From positions 186,001 to 250,000 of the forward strand of contig NC_068557.1 in NCBI RefSeq assembly GCF_022201045.2: a stretch of DNA of 64,000 nt, in the 5' to 3' direction. The notes below the pieces were generated by a model. It was given only the letters and a program-made list of their open reading frames with translations. It was not told the DNA's origin and did no database searches. The position numbers and the translations under genes were made by a program. Shown piece after piece: positions 28,218-38,511 of this stretch; position 1 is the stretch's first letter; each line of letters opens with the position of its first letter. This DNA is from Citrus sinensis. Lineage: Eukaryota; Streptophyta; Magnoliopsida; Sapindales; Rutaceae.

Positions 28218-28747
28218 TTATTTCTTGTCTAATAACCCGAACAATGACTTAATGGCATTGATGGCGTTCTCATTGATAAATGACTCATCAAACCTTTTTA
28301 GAAGAACATCAAATTCCTCGGAAGCTCTGAGATTTTCTAAGTCAGGATCTGTCCGGACTCTCTGTTAACCATTTCAATAATTTCAGATACTTTGAAGGCT
28401 CAACTAAATTCTAAGCAACGGTTCTATGATCCATATATATTACCTTAAAGTCTTCGTATCCCGCCAGCAATGCATCTTCAAGTGCTGAGAGCCCAGCTTT
28501 TACCTGGCAGAGTTTCCAAGATACCATGAAATTTCGTATATTCAATTAACATAATTGGAAAATCAAAGGCATTTGTCTTCATGATATTATTCAATGTCAC
28601 TTTATTGATGCTAACAACAGCGGTACCTGATTAAGCTTAGAGTAACAACATGCAACATTGTAGCTTGCCACTGAACTTTCCTCTGGAGTTGGTTTTGATC
28701 CTAATACAGGCTCGAACTTCTCACGAGCTTCCTCATAATTGCCAGTC
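28218..28747 (-). pseudogene. MET1: MET1 3' fragment (exons 5-7) in duplication copy A
   Basis: Carries three exons matching the end of the complete MET1 gene: 28621-28747 (approximate), about 28444-28503 and 28218-28361, all still open and with intact splice borders, ending at the same TAA. The PDZ half, transit peptide, start codon and promoter are absent because the duplication ends in intron 4. Differences from the full gene include YEEAREKFEPVLG here against YEVAREKFESVLG there. It could be transcribed only from a foreign promoter on the minus strand, so it is treated as a truncated gene relic. Confidence 0.88.
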
Positions 28748-28958
28748 CTAAGTCAAATGAAATATCTCACCACCAGCGGTTTTGATAGTTATGAAATTTG
28801 TGTGTTCATGGCAAATGACCACAGTTACAAGTTTATAAAAGGATCTGTTATATATTATCCTGTTAATTTACTAGTTTAAAAAAAAAAACATATTATTTTG
28901 AAAAACTGAAACATTCCTATAAATAAGATCCAATTATTTAAAATGGGATATATCTTCC

Positions 28959-28963
<5 letters not shown>

Positions 28964-29000
<37 letters not shown>
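28964..29000. repeat. (TA)18 microsatellite
   Basis: An uninterrupted TA tract of about 37 bases, some 140 bases beyond the right end of duplication copy A. Confidence 0.95.
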
Positions 29001-29002
<2 letters not shown>

Positions 29003-30101
29003 ATATTTAACTAGACCAGGGCCTTGAGACGATTTTGTCGTTTGCCTTATGCTGAATAGTCTTCGGATTTTTTTTTTATTAATTTTGTTTTGTTGATTAC
29101 TTTGAAGAGGGAAAAGAATCTTCAACTTCCTGGAACGTGAGTAAAGAGTAGCGTCAGCAGAAGTTGATGACCGACCAAATCCCGCCAATGGCATATTGCA
29201 TTTTTTTTTTTTTTTCTTATACGGAAAGTCCAAAGCCGAAGCGAATCAAGGCAACAATCAGTAGGCAGTCGCTAACATCTGTTATATGATGAAAATCTAC
29301 AGCTACAGGAGCTTGCGGCCCACGTATCTTGTAATTTTATGGCCCTGTCTTTGTCAAGCGTGATTTGTGTATAACAATTAGCCATTTGAATTTTGCGGTC
29401 CACGTATCTATTAAAACTAAAGTCATTTGAATTTTGGTTGACAGTTACGCAAAGCATGAATCTCAATCTTCATTTGGCTACTGAGAGCATATAGTAAGTA
29501 GCTAATATTTTGGTAACTGCACTCTGATCTGTATTTTTATTTAGTTTGTGGAGATTCATTTTCTGTTACTTCTTCTTAAATAAAATAAAATATACCAAAA
29601 TTTTGAATTTCATTATCAACACTTTTTCAAAAGCATAAGGATAATTAATACGTATAAAAATTTGATTATTTTACACTCGGAGTAAGGTATTTCGAAATTT
29701 GTCTCTCACCATAAGATTTAATGGAAAACTATTTTCAATGGTTAGAATGTCTTTGTTTAGTTATTAGCAAATGTAATCCCTATTATTTGTTAAAAAAAAA
29801 TTAAAAAAGATAATGTTATACAATTTTAACGTATAAGTCCACATTCGAAACCCGGTAAGCTGCGACCCGAACTTTGGCTGTTGACTTTGGGCTTTGGAAG
29901 CTTTGAGCCTCTGACAGTGATGCTATAGATGTATATTATATGTAATGTGTGAAAGATTAATGTTTAATTGGTATTTGGTGTTTGTTAATAATAGGTAATT
30001 ATGTATTTTCGAATTGTACCCGACCCGAATAGGCCTAAATTGATTCAAATATAACCCAAACCGCATCCGATCCGATCCGAACTTAACCCGAATTTATAAC
30101 A

Positions 30102-30134
30102 CGATCCGATCCGAATATAATTCGGATCGGATCG
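30102..30134. repeat. 15-bp perfect hairpin in CCGATCCGA-rich DNA, possible hAT relic
   Basis: Arms CGATCCGATCCGAAT (30102-30116) and its exact complement (30120-30134) are separated by ATA. The surrounding 30016-30225 is built of GATCCGA/TCGGGT-type repeats in both orientations and ends ACCCACCCCTA (about 30216-30226). That resembles the TAGGGGTGGG terminus common in plant hAT elements. No matching left end was found, so a truncated non-autonomous element is the most that can be said. Confidence 0.5.
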
Positions 30135-31060
30135 GGTCGGATTTTAAGTTCGGGTTGAATTCGGATGAATTTTCATCCAATCCAAAACCCGATGGGGTTG
30201 ATCCGAACCCAATTTTACCCACCCCTAGTCGTACACCCTTCAAAAATAGATGCCACCTTATGGCCTATACCAAGAAGTGGACACGTGGAGATAAGCTTTT
30301 GATGGTTGAATGATCGGATTCTTTCATTTATCTTCAATCACTATTCACCCTATTATTTGGTCAGTCACCAGAGGATAGGGAAATGGAATAGCATAGGTTG
30401 TATGATAGCATTCGTTTTAGACTTTTAGTTTCTATTACTTTAAAATTTAAATGTTGGTTTATGAGGATATTTTTTATGCAAAAACTTTAATTTTCTCTTT
30501 ATTTATTTATTATTATTGTATTACTTTGGGATGCCTACAATACACAGTGATATATATATATGTCGTTACTCTTAATCTCTTAATTATGTAGTTTTTCATA
30601 TTAACCAAAAAAACCCCACAAAAAAAAAAAAAAAGGAACACAATCTTAATAATAATCAATAATTTCCCAGCACATCCTCACTTTGAATTAATGTTGAACG
30701 ATGTGGTCATTATTACATGCCAATCTATTGATATTGCATGTGTATAAAATATTATTAATCATGAAGTAGATATGATCAGCAACAACAAAAAAAATTGTTA
30801 AAAGAATAATAATAAATAGTTTGGTAAGCAGTTAAGTTGGTTTATAAACTAATTGATATATAAAGGACACCATTAAAATACATAACAGTCTTAACTCCTG
30901 GATATCGGGCACGAAAAGTAATTTGTTATGACTATAAAAAGTCAAACACCAGACAAGACACTAATTTTGATTAAGGCAATCCACTTGCCACTTAGTTCTA
31001 AGACCCTTCCAAATTTGGCTGCATGTTGAATAAAATCAAGGGACTTGCTTAGCTTACAGA

Positions 31061-31369
31061 ATCTGTAACAAACATCTCCCGTCATCCCACCATCCGATTT
31101 TCTATTGTTTAGTTTCTCACTCAACCACATCCAACCACATCCAACGGCTGATGCTGCAGTCTGTAGCTTACAGATTCTGTAAGCTAGTCAGGTCAGAAGT
31201 CAAAAATTAGTAACCTTATTACGGACCTGTCTATGGTACAGATTCTGTAACAAACATCTCCCGTCATCCCACCATCCGATTTTCTATTGTTCAGTTTCTC
31301 ACTCCACATCCAACCACATCCAACGGCTGATGCTGCAGTCTGTAGCTTACAGATTCTGTAAGCTAGTCG
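31061..31369. repeat. Local direct duplication of about 130 bp
   Basis: Copy 1 (31061-31189) and copy 2 (31242-31369) share a run from ATCTGTAACAAACATCTCCC or its near match to TTCTGTAAGCTAGTC, spaced 181 bases apart with only a few differences. Each copy is bounded by CTTACAGA.TCTGTAA-type near-palindromes and contains CCAACCACATCCAACGGCTG. No coding role is seen. Confidence 0.9.
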
Positions 31370-32376
31370 AGTCCACCTTATTACCTCGTTCTCCAGTTTT
31401 TCTTTTTCTAATGAAAATTGTTCGCTTTGAATTTCTTGTACAGACTTAGTCCACGCAATAACAAATTATGCAAAGCTTGGTGGTCCCACCTGGTTCGAGA
31501 GTGGCATCTTAGGGGCTCCTATAATAAAAAATTCTCTTTGGTATAAAGAAAAATTGGGAAAAAAACAACTTTCTTCTTTAGTTTCTTGGTAGAGCAACGG
31601 TCACATCGCACCTCACCACCTGTGTTAACATCCACTTACCAACCACTCCCACGCCACAAATTTATGCAAAGCTTCCCTGGTGAACGCAGCGCACGAATGC
31701 TTTTGACGACTGCGTTAGCAAGTTTAATTCCTATACATATTAGAAAATTAATGGACATAACAAAACGTGCATCTTCATAGAAACAAGAGATAAAAAAAAA
31801 ATAAAAATGAAGCGTTTAATTTTTTGCCAAAATTTGTGTATTTTTTTAATATATTTTTTTTTAAAAAACTAGTGTTTGCATATTATTGTCATTATATATA
31901 TATGCATGATAATAATCCCACGTGCATTCTTAAGCTGCCTTCAATAATCCCATTCGATATGGTGTTGAATCTTAGAGAATTGTGATTATTTGCATTAATT
32001 TATTTTGTTCTAAAGTGTTCACATTCCATAACCAACCACTACATTATTCGGTTGAAAAAGAATGTCATCTGATAAATAATACCCATTAGCTCATGAGCCG
32101 GCGAATGGTCGTGTTTTCCTCTTGTATTATTTTTTGTGATATTTGCCAGATGGCTAAGAAAAGTTTCAACAAGTTAACGTCAAAACCCCTTTCAAAACGA
32201 AAAATAATGATAAATAATTTCTCATTTTTTAAAGGGATACGTGAAACATTTAAAAAATAAAAGTGGTTGGTCATCGCCTACAAACGTTAACAGTATGAAA
32301 GTAGAGAGAGACTGTATGTTCTAAACTTGTTGCACAACACAAGTAAGTTTTCATTTTAGATATTTCTCTGTTTCTC

Positions 32377-32412
32377 GTTTTCTTGTGTTTGTTTGTGTTG
32401 GTCTGTTTTGGA
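32377..32412. repeat. Direct repeat (left) flanking the expansin relic
   Basis: GTTTTCTTGTGTTTGTTTG, then TGTTGGTCTGTTTTGGA. The same string, with small length differences in the T and GTTT runs, recurs at 32895-32931 on the other side of the expansin-like fragment. Confidence 0.75.
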
Positions 32413-32429
32413 TAATACGGTGGACACTG

Positions 32430-32838
32430 TTAAGTACCCGCCACCTTAATCCCACAAGCTGTCTTCACCGCCGCCACCAAATCCTCTACTAAGCGAGGGT
32501 TTGGAGCAGCTGCGCTGTAACGGAACCCGTTTAATGTGAACCTGATTCCTCCCTTCTTGCGGCATGGTACCCGGCGGTAGGAGACGGGGACGATGCCGGC
32601 GCGGTACTCAGCAATCTTGAGGAACATGGGCATGGCAAGGTCAAAATGCGCCGCTGTGTTCATGCCGTAGCCCTGGCTGTACAAGTTCCCGTAACCGTAT
32701 GCTCCTACCATGGTGTCAGAAGCGTCAGAGCCGCCGTAAAAGGTGGCATGGGCACTTTGCCATGGGTCAGCGGAGTAATTGCCAGGGATTCTTGCATCAG
32801 TCACCCAGAATAACGCTAGCCCAATTCACCTCTGCCAT
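32430..32838 (-). pseudogene. Chimeric alpha-expansin relic
   Basis: Alpha-expansins are secreted wall-loosening proteins of about 250 residues. Here the minus strand codes pieces of one: a start region from an ATG at 32838 that is frame-shifted against what follows, then [29 protein letters not shown] and [16 protein letters not shown]. It jumps directly to [18 protein letters not shown] and [18 protein letters not shown], and ends after RY with an unrelated tail ([17 protein letters not shown]...) and TAA. The segment between GYG.NTAA and HFDLAMP, holding most of the cysteine-rich GH45-like domain, is missing, as is the whole C-terminal wall-binding domain. The GACGYG cysteine has become Tyr (GAYGYG). 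No in-frame ATG precedes the open part. It is a relic with two internal junctions. The source of the last 25 residues is unknown to me. Confidence 0.88.
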
Positions 32839-32894
32839 CGTTCTTTATTCTCTTCACTCACAAAGAAGACACAGCTCCGTGTAGTTAGTTTTGA

Positions 32895-32931
32895 GTTTTT
32901 TCTTGTGTTGTTTGTGTTGGTCTGTTTTGGA
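32895..32931. repeat. Direct repeat (right) flanking the expansin relic
   Basis: Partner of the repeat at 32377-32412: TTTTTTCTTGTGTTG, then TTTGTGTTGGTCTGTTTTGG. It lies just upstream of the 33284 reading frame, in what may be that gene's leader. Confidence 0.75.
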
Positions 32932-33283
32932 AGGTTCCTAATCATAGTCACTTGCATTTCTTTTTGTGTATTTAGTTTGTTTTGATTTTCTTTTACGTGG
33001 GACTTTTGCTGTTTCTTTTTTTTTTTTCTTTTTTTTTTTATCCCTCTTCAAAGTAAACCTTGTACGTAGTTTCTTCTTTCTTCTATGTGCATAATTCATC
33101 ATCATGACCACGATCCCATTCATTCAAAATTTTCAGTAGTTCTTGATGAATATCTATATATATAATTCATTTCACAAGTTCCAGTAGTTACGTTCTTGAT
33201 GATACTATGTTGGTATCTTAATTTTTTGTACTGATATCCATTTCTTTTTGTCAAATTTATGTATTAATTAGCCAATAGAAGCT

Positions 33284-33754
33284 ATGGCTCTTGAATCTCA
33301 TGATGAACAAGCTGGAACATGGCGTGCTGTGCAATCTATCCTTGACGAAGTTCGTGGCTCGGCTGTGGCCAAAGAAGAGGCTGTTCTTTTGATCAAAGAA
33401 AAACTGGGACTCCGTGATTCTGTTCGTTCGTTGCTCTTGCAATTGTCTCGGAATGAAATTACTGATAAGGATGTTAAAGATCGGTTATTGGCAGCTCTGA
33501 GCCTGACATCTTTTCGCCGAGATGGAGCACCAGTTGATGAAGAAGCTATTAACTCTCTGCTCAGCGAAAGACTCAGATCGGTTCAAGTTACTAAACGGAC
33601 ATTCCAGATTAAGAAAGCTATGGGTTTCCAAGATACTGTCCAAGAGGTTGTTGAGGAAGTAGAAAGAGGGAACATGTCTCCCCGGAGTGCTGTTAATCGT
33701 CTGGGGGAACTGAACATGAGGACTATCTGGAAGCTTGCATTGGAGAGCATTTAA
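33284..33754 (+). CDS. Uncharacterised 156-aa helical protein
   Basis: I do not recognise this protein. The reading frame runs from an ATG (MALESHDEQAGTWRAV) to TAA without interruption and codes 156 residues. It is rich in Glu, Arg, Leu and Val with a heptad-like spacing (VKDRLLAAL, INSLLSERLRSV, VQEVVEEVERG), so a mostly alpha-helical fold is likely. No signal peptide, membrane segment or cysteine motif is visible. A T-rich tract ending TTAATTAG (33264-33271) before GCCAATAGAAGCT could be a 3' splice site of a leader intron. It lies inside the DNA separating the two duplication copies. It could be a small orphan gene, or an exon of a captured or degraded gene, since nothing else of a gene surrounds it. 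Confidence 0.5.
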   Translation: MALESHDEQAGTWRAVQSILDEVRGSAVAKEEAVLLIKEKLGLRDSVRSLLLQLSRNEITDKDVKDRLLAALSLTSFRRDGAPVDEEAINSLLSERLRSVQVTKRTFQIKKAMGFQDTVQEVVEEVERGNMSPRSAVNRLGELNMRTIWKLALESI

Positions 33755-34301
33755 CGTAAGCAGCTCAATTACATGCCTACTAAATAATATACCATGTGGT
33801 AAATAATGCATGCAGGCATTGTTCGCAGCAAGAGCTTTGGTTTTCTTTTACTTGGTTGATAAATTTTATCACCGTTGGATGATATCTATAAACGTTGAAT
33901 CGATTGTTCTTTTGGACAAGTAATGGGCAATAGTTTTGTTGTGATATGAGCACAAAACACGGAGAAAAATTCACATTATTCTCTTTACCTTAATTCTGTG
34001 GTATTCTAACATACCATTCTTATCAAGCACTACCGGCAATGCAGCAGTGGCCAACTGATTGAGGATAGGGGACCGGCTAGCTTGTTCAAAACTAAAAAGA
34101 TCTCGTTTTATTTTTTTTAAGTAAAACATGAAAGAGAACCTAGCTATATTCCATTCCAAGTCTCCTGAGATATATACATGGGGGATTTGACAAATTTGAC
34201 AAAATGAGAAGTGACCAGCTGCTATCAACATTCACTGGAGATGCATATGCATGGAAAGTTAAATTGTATATATTGTTGCGTAATAGCATTCATTTAAGCT
34301 A
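33755..34301. other. Non-coding stretch before the LINE insertion
   Basis: Follows the 33284 reading frame and may include its 3' untranslated region. I see no gene, repeat or element end in it. Confidence 0.4.
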
Positions 34302-35642
34302 CTACAACTTGAACCTTTTTTTTTAATAAAAGGAGGGCTCTAAAGAAGAAGAGCTAAAGGAACACAAAATGGGGGTGAGCCACCCCATACATATCCGAAT
34401 ATAAAATAGAACTCAATCCTAAAGGGGTAGAATTAAAAAAAAATGCACTTCAACTGGCAAACGCAAATCATGCGTAGCAAGAAAATCAGCTGTCAAATTG
34501 ACTTCGCATTAGATGGGATTAATTTGAAGACTCCAATCCCTCCTCATGAGCTCCTAAATCATTTGGATTATAGCCGAAAGGTCATTGACATTAACATTAT
34601 CCTCCTTTTATAAGCTGCACCACACTACAGTTATCAATTCCAACTTGAATACGTCTATAGCCAAGGACCCATACCATTCTTAATCCATGAAAAACACCCC
34701 AGGGTTCAGCCTTTATAACCGAACACACTCCAAGATTTGTGCTGAAGCCATGAATGAACCTACCATGACAGTCCCGCAACAGACCTCCCGCACCCGTATC
34801 TCCATTTCCTTTCCTTGCACCACCCGTATTTAAGCACGCATAAGGCCATGTTGGAGGAGCCCAACGAATTCATTTTTGAATCCTTGTATTTCTTTTATAG
34901 ACTATGGTTGAGAGGGTAGAACAGATATTCTCAGCCCTTGCCTTAATATCACGAACAATCAAGTCACCATTCCAGCTCTTGTTTTTGGACATCAACTGAT
35001 TCCTCCAATACCAAATTCTCCAAGCAGCAACACCAAACGTGACCTGCCAATATAAACTCCCCATCTCACAGGTCCTTCTCCTAAGATTCAACATGAGCCA
35101 TTCCCGAAGAGGATGGCTAAAGAAGCCGTGCTGCCTAGCCACGGGAACTAGCTTCCTCCAAACACCTTTCGAGTACACACAGTCCCGAATTGCATGCAAA
35201 GAGCTCTCAACCTGTGCATGGCACCGCCCACATAATGGGTCAATGTCAAGGTGCCTTCCAGCAAGCTCATATCCTGTCTTCAAACGATCATGGCATAATA
35301 ACCATAAAAAAATTCTTGTACTTTGAGGCCCCCTCCATTGCCACAAATGCCGCCAGTCGTGACTGTCTTCAACGGGAGAATGACTCGTGAGCACATGATA
35401 AGCTGATTGGACTGTGAAAGTTCCCGTATTTGAAGCACCCCAATACACCCTATCATCACCTCTCGCTGCCGACGGAGGAGCCATGGAAGCAATCCTCAAA
35501 ACAGCATGGTTATTCAACAAAGAACTGAATCTGTTCCACAACCAATTCCCATTCTGATCAACACATTCCGCCACCGTCATATTACGCATGCTATCAGGAA
35601 TTGAGGCCATCGTCATATCCTCTCGCATGCTACAACTTGAAC
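34302..35642 (-). mobile_element. 5'-truncated LINE with RNase H domain and 13-bp target duplication
   Basis: Non-LTR retrotransposon fragment. A perfect 13-base direct repeat CTACAACTTGAAC flanks it (34302-34314 and 35630-35642). The body is 34315-35629 and runs on the minus strand. Its 3' end carries an A tract (T9 at 34316-34324 on the plus strand). From 35628 down to 34870 an open frame codes the zinc-binding region after the reverse transcriptase (WQWRGPQSTRIFLWLLCHDR, with C.RC...E...HA..DC ligands). A second frame (34779-34597) codes RNase H blocks (IKAEPWGVFHGLRM, QVGIDN). The reverse transcriptase and endonuclease are absent, as expected from 5' truncation during target-primed reverse transcription. 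The stop between the two blocks shows it is dead. Confidence 0.93.
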
Positions 35643-36430
35643 TTTAAATGTTGCTAAAATTGTAGACCATCTGAGGATGTTGTATGCATGTGTCAGCCGC
35701 AAAAGTTTTAGTTTTCTTGTTAGAATGAGAATCAATGTTGGAAACTTTCATTGAACATATGGAGGAGGATAATTCATAATCATATTATTTCTTCTTTTAT
35801 TGTGCTGAAGAAATAAATAATTAGAAAAAATAGTTAAATATTTAGCAAAATGTGTTGTTAATTATGTATGGTGAATTTCAAAATCAAAGTATGTTTCCAG
35901 TGTTGTAACATTATAAAGTTGACCATAGTAAACAAGCTTAAATTATTTACCCAAATCTTTTTAATTTTCTCTTTTTCCCTAACATTCTCAAACTTATACA
36001 AGGTGCTAAAACAAAGTCGCTTGATTCAAAATGCAATGAGCTTCATAATTCATATCAAATATGATAATGACAATCATATATTTTACACACACACACACAC
36101 ACTAGGGTTGTGATATTAAAAAAAAAAAGGAACGTTCACTAATACGTAAAATATAATAGTACTATTGTTCAAACAATTAAAGTGAACATACGATCAAGGG
36201 TGTGTAGATCACGGGTGTTTTAAAGAATTTTACATTAGAATTTTCAAGTGGATTCCAATGGAGAAAAATCAAATTAAAGTGAACATACGATCCAAACAAA
36301 AATTATAATATAGGACTGAAAACAAAATAAGAAACTGCAGCAGAAACAATAATTAATTGACACAAATAAACGAACACTTACTATGGAGAAAGTATGAGAG
36401 CATAATTCTGATACCATAAACAACTCACAA
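35643..36430. other. Non-coding DNA before duplication copy B
   Basis: No gene. A short (AC) tract lies at about 36085-36102. A perfect 21-base direct repeat (AATTAAAGTGAACATACGAT, then C) occurs at 36175-36195 and 36272-36292, about 140 bases before copy B begins. Confidence 0.5.
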
Positions 36431-36826
36431 AACCGATAAGTAACACTCACCTGGATCAAGTCATGCTAGATCCTTATGGAAATTATGTTATTCAAGCAGC
36501 ATTGCAGCAATCTAAGGTGAGTAGATTCATTGTTCGATACTCTTATTACCAGGAAAATACTGCACAATTGTGCTATGCTTTTTGTTTTCTTATAATTTGC
36601 ATCTATTATCATAAGTCTGCATTAAAAAATGACTGGTAACTATTTTATGATTTTGGACTATTACCATATTTCTTCACATTGAGATTTTCTTTTTTTCATA
36701 TATGTTTATGATGAGTAGGGAGGTGTTCATTCAGCATTGGTTGATGCAATAAGACCCCATGTTCCTGTGCTGAGAACCAGCCCGTACGGGAAGAAAGTCC
36801 TCTCTTTCAATAGTTTGAAGAAATAA
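36431..36826 (+). pseudogene. Pumilio 3' fragment (last PUF repeat) in copy B
   Basis: Part of exon 4 (36431 to about 36516) and exon 5 (36719-36826) of the Pumilio gene, with donor and acceptor kept. It encodes only the eighth repeat (PYGNYVIQ) and the C-terminal cap, ending FNSLKK where the intact gene has CNSLKK. There is no start codon, promoter or earlier repeats. It is a non-functional truncated copy unless joined to an upstream transcript. Confidence 0.9.
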
Positions 36827-38511
36827 TCCACAAGTACGATTGCAACATTGTTTTTCTTTTGACGTTGTAAATTCTCCTCTACCCATTTTGATTTTCGTTT
36901 TCACGGGGGCAATGCAAACCTTAGGTGTATATGTTCGTGAAGATCCTGTAGGTTTCTAATAAGCAGGTAAAGAAAAGCTCTGAGTTTGGCGTTATTTTCA
37001 GGATTTTGAAGCTTAGACCTGAAAAAGAAAAAAGAAAAAAGGTGAAAGATGCCTTTATCAATCCAAATTGATGAACGATGCTATTCTGGCTTTCATGTTT
37101 TCCAATTCAAGTTTCATTTTGAGCTTGCAACAAATTTTGCATAACGTGGAATCCACGTGTATGTGTATCGTCAATTTTTTCATTTTTCATAGAAATAAGA
37201 GAATGGGAAGAAGATGTAAAGTTCTTTGAGCTTCTGGGAATTGCATCAAGGCTTGGAAGTTGTTGGAATATTGAAAAGCCTTTTAAGCTGCCTTGTTATG
37301 TGCCAAAGACAGTTTTGGTTGTACATTTAATGTTTGATAAAATGCCGCGATTGCGGCTATAACCATCTTTTGTCAGAAATTTTAGTTTGTAATCTGTGTG
37401 TTATAATATGTGTGGTCAAGATTTGATCCTGAGATATTTTATCAGTTCGACCATTTACAAGCAACATTCCCGCTTGATTGCTTTCGGAAGTTAATTAAAG
37501 CATCAGGTGAGCAATTGGATCAAATTTTAAGAGGAGACGTTAAACATTTTTCGTTTTTTATGAAGTGCCCATTGTGTTATTCCATTAAATCTTGTATGGT
37601 GCTTCGAGTGCCAAACTGTGGAAACATTAAGAACATTTGAAAGGAGCTGAACATATTGTTGTTGCAGAGAAGAAATGAAAGCATTCGTATTTCTGTTTTT
37701 AAGTTCTTAGCAATCTTCTTGTCCAGAATTGCCCAAAAAAACACGAACTATCCACCGAAACATTATAAAATTGTTCAAATCTCACCTTCAAACAATGAAT
37801 GCTGTGAACAAAAGCATAAAAGCTACACTAAGCCTTCGTTCCCTTTTGCAGCTTTGAGCAATCACCAACTTTAGTCCTTTGAGTAAGTTAGAGCAAATTC
37901 AAGGATTTATTTCTTGTCTAATAACCCGAACAATGACTTAATGGCATTGATGGCGTTCTCATTGATAAATGACTCATCAAACCTTTTTAGAAGAACATCA
38001 AATTCCTCGGAAGCTCTGAGATTTTCTAAGTCAGGATCTGTCCGGACTCTCTGTTAACCATTTCAATAATTTCAGATACTTTGTAGGCTCATCTAAATTC
38101 TAAGCAACCGTTCTATGATCCATATATTACCTTAAAGTCTTCGTATCCCGCCAGCAATGCATCTTCAAGCGCTGAGAGCCCGGCTTTTACCTGGCAGAGT
38201 TTCCAAGATATCATGAAATTTTATATATTCAATTAACATAATTGGAAAATCAAAGGCATTTGTCTTCATGATATTATTCAATGTCACTCTATTAATGCTA
38301 ACAAGAGCGGTACCTGATTAAGCTTAGAGTAACAACATGCAACATTGTAGCTAGCCACTGAACTTTCCTCTGGAGTTGGTTTTGATCCTAATACAGACTC
38401 AAACTTCTCCCGAGCTACCTCATATTTGCCAGTCCTAAGTCAAATGAAATATGTCACTACCAGCGGTTTTGATAGTTATGAAATTTTCGTGTTCATGGAA
38501 AATGACCACAG
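36431..38511. repeat. Segmental duplication, copy B (PUM-MET1 junction)
   Basis: Same-orientation copy of 26746-28824. It starts inside what was Pumilio exon 4 and runs through the shared 3' regions into intron 4 of the complete MET1 gene, where an A-rich tract (38518-38539) begins just after the match ends. Copy B has a 12-base-scale insertion near 37400 (GTTATAATATGTGT) that is absent from A. Both copies keep all splice borders and stops. Confidence 0.95.

Larger units (their letters stand above)
26746..28824. repeat. Segmental duplication, copy A (PUM-MET1 junction)
   Basis: This 2.08-kb stretch matches 36431-38511 in the same orientation, offset about 9686 bases. It begins in Pumilio exon 4 (AAC, then GATAAGTAAC) and ends in the intron between MET1 exons 4 and 5 (AATGACCACAG). 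It contains the end of the Pumilio gene, its 3' region, and the last three MET1 exons on the minus strand. Beyond both ends similarity stops abruptly. Differences cluster in the Pumilio-side half; about 27955-28380 is nearly identical. Confidence 0.95.
28825..32376. other. Unique DNA between the duplication copies, left part
   Basis: No intact gene is supported. It holds a TA microsatellite, a GATCC-rich hairpin that may end a hAT-type element, and a 181-base-period local duplication (each listed). Open frames at 29272-29466 and 31586-31780 have no family that I recognise. Confidence 0.5.

Noticed and set aside
29860..30000. Candidate left end of a hAT element pairing with ACCCACCCCTA near 30220.
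   Set aside because: No GGGGTGGG-type counterpart was found in the expected place, so only the hairpin and a possible right end are reported.
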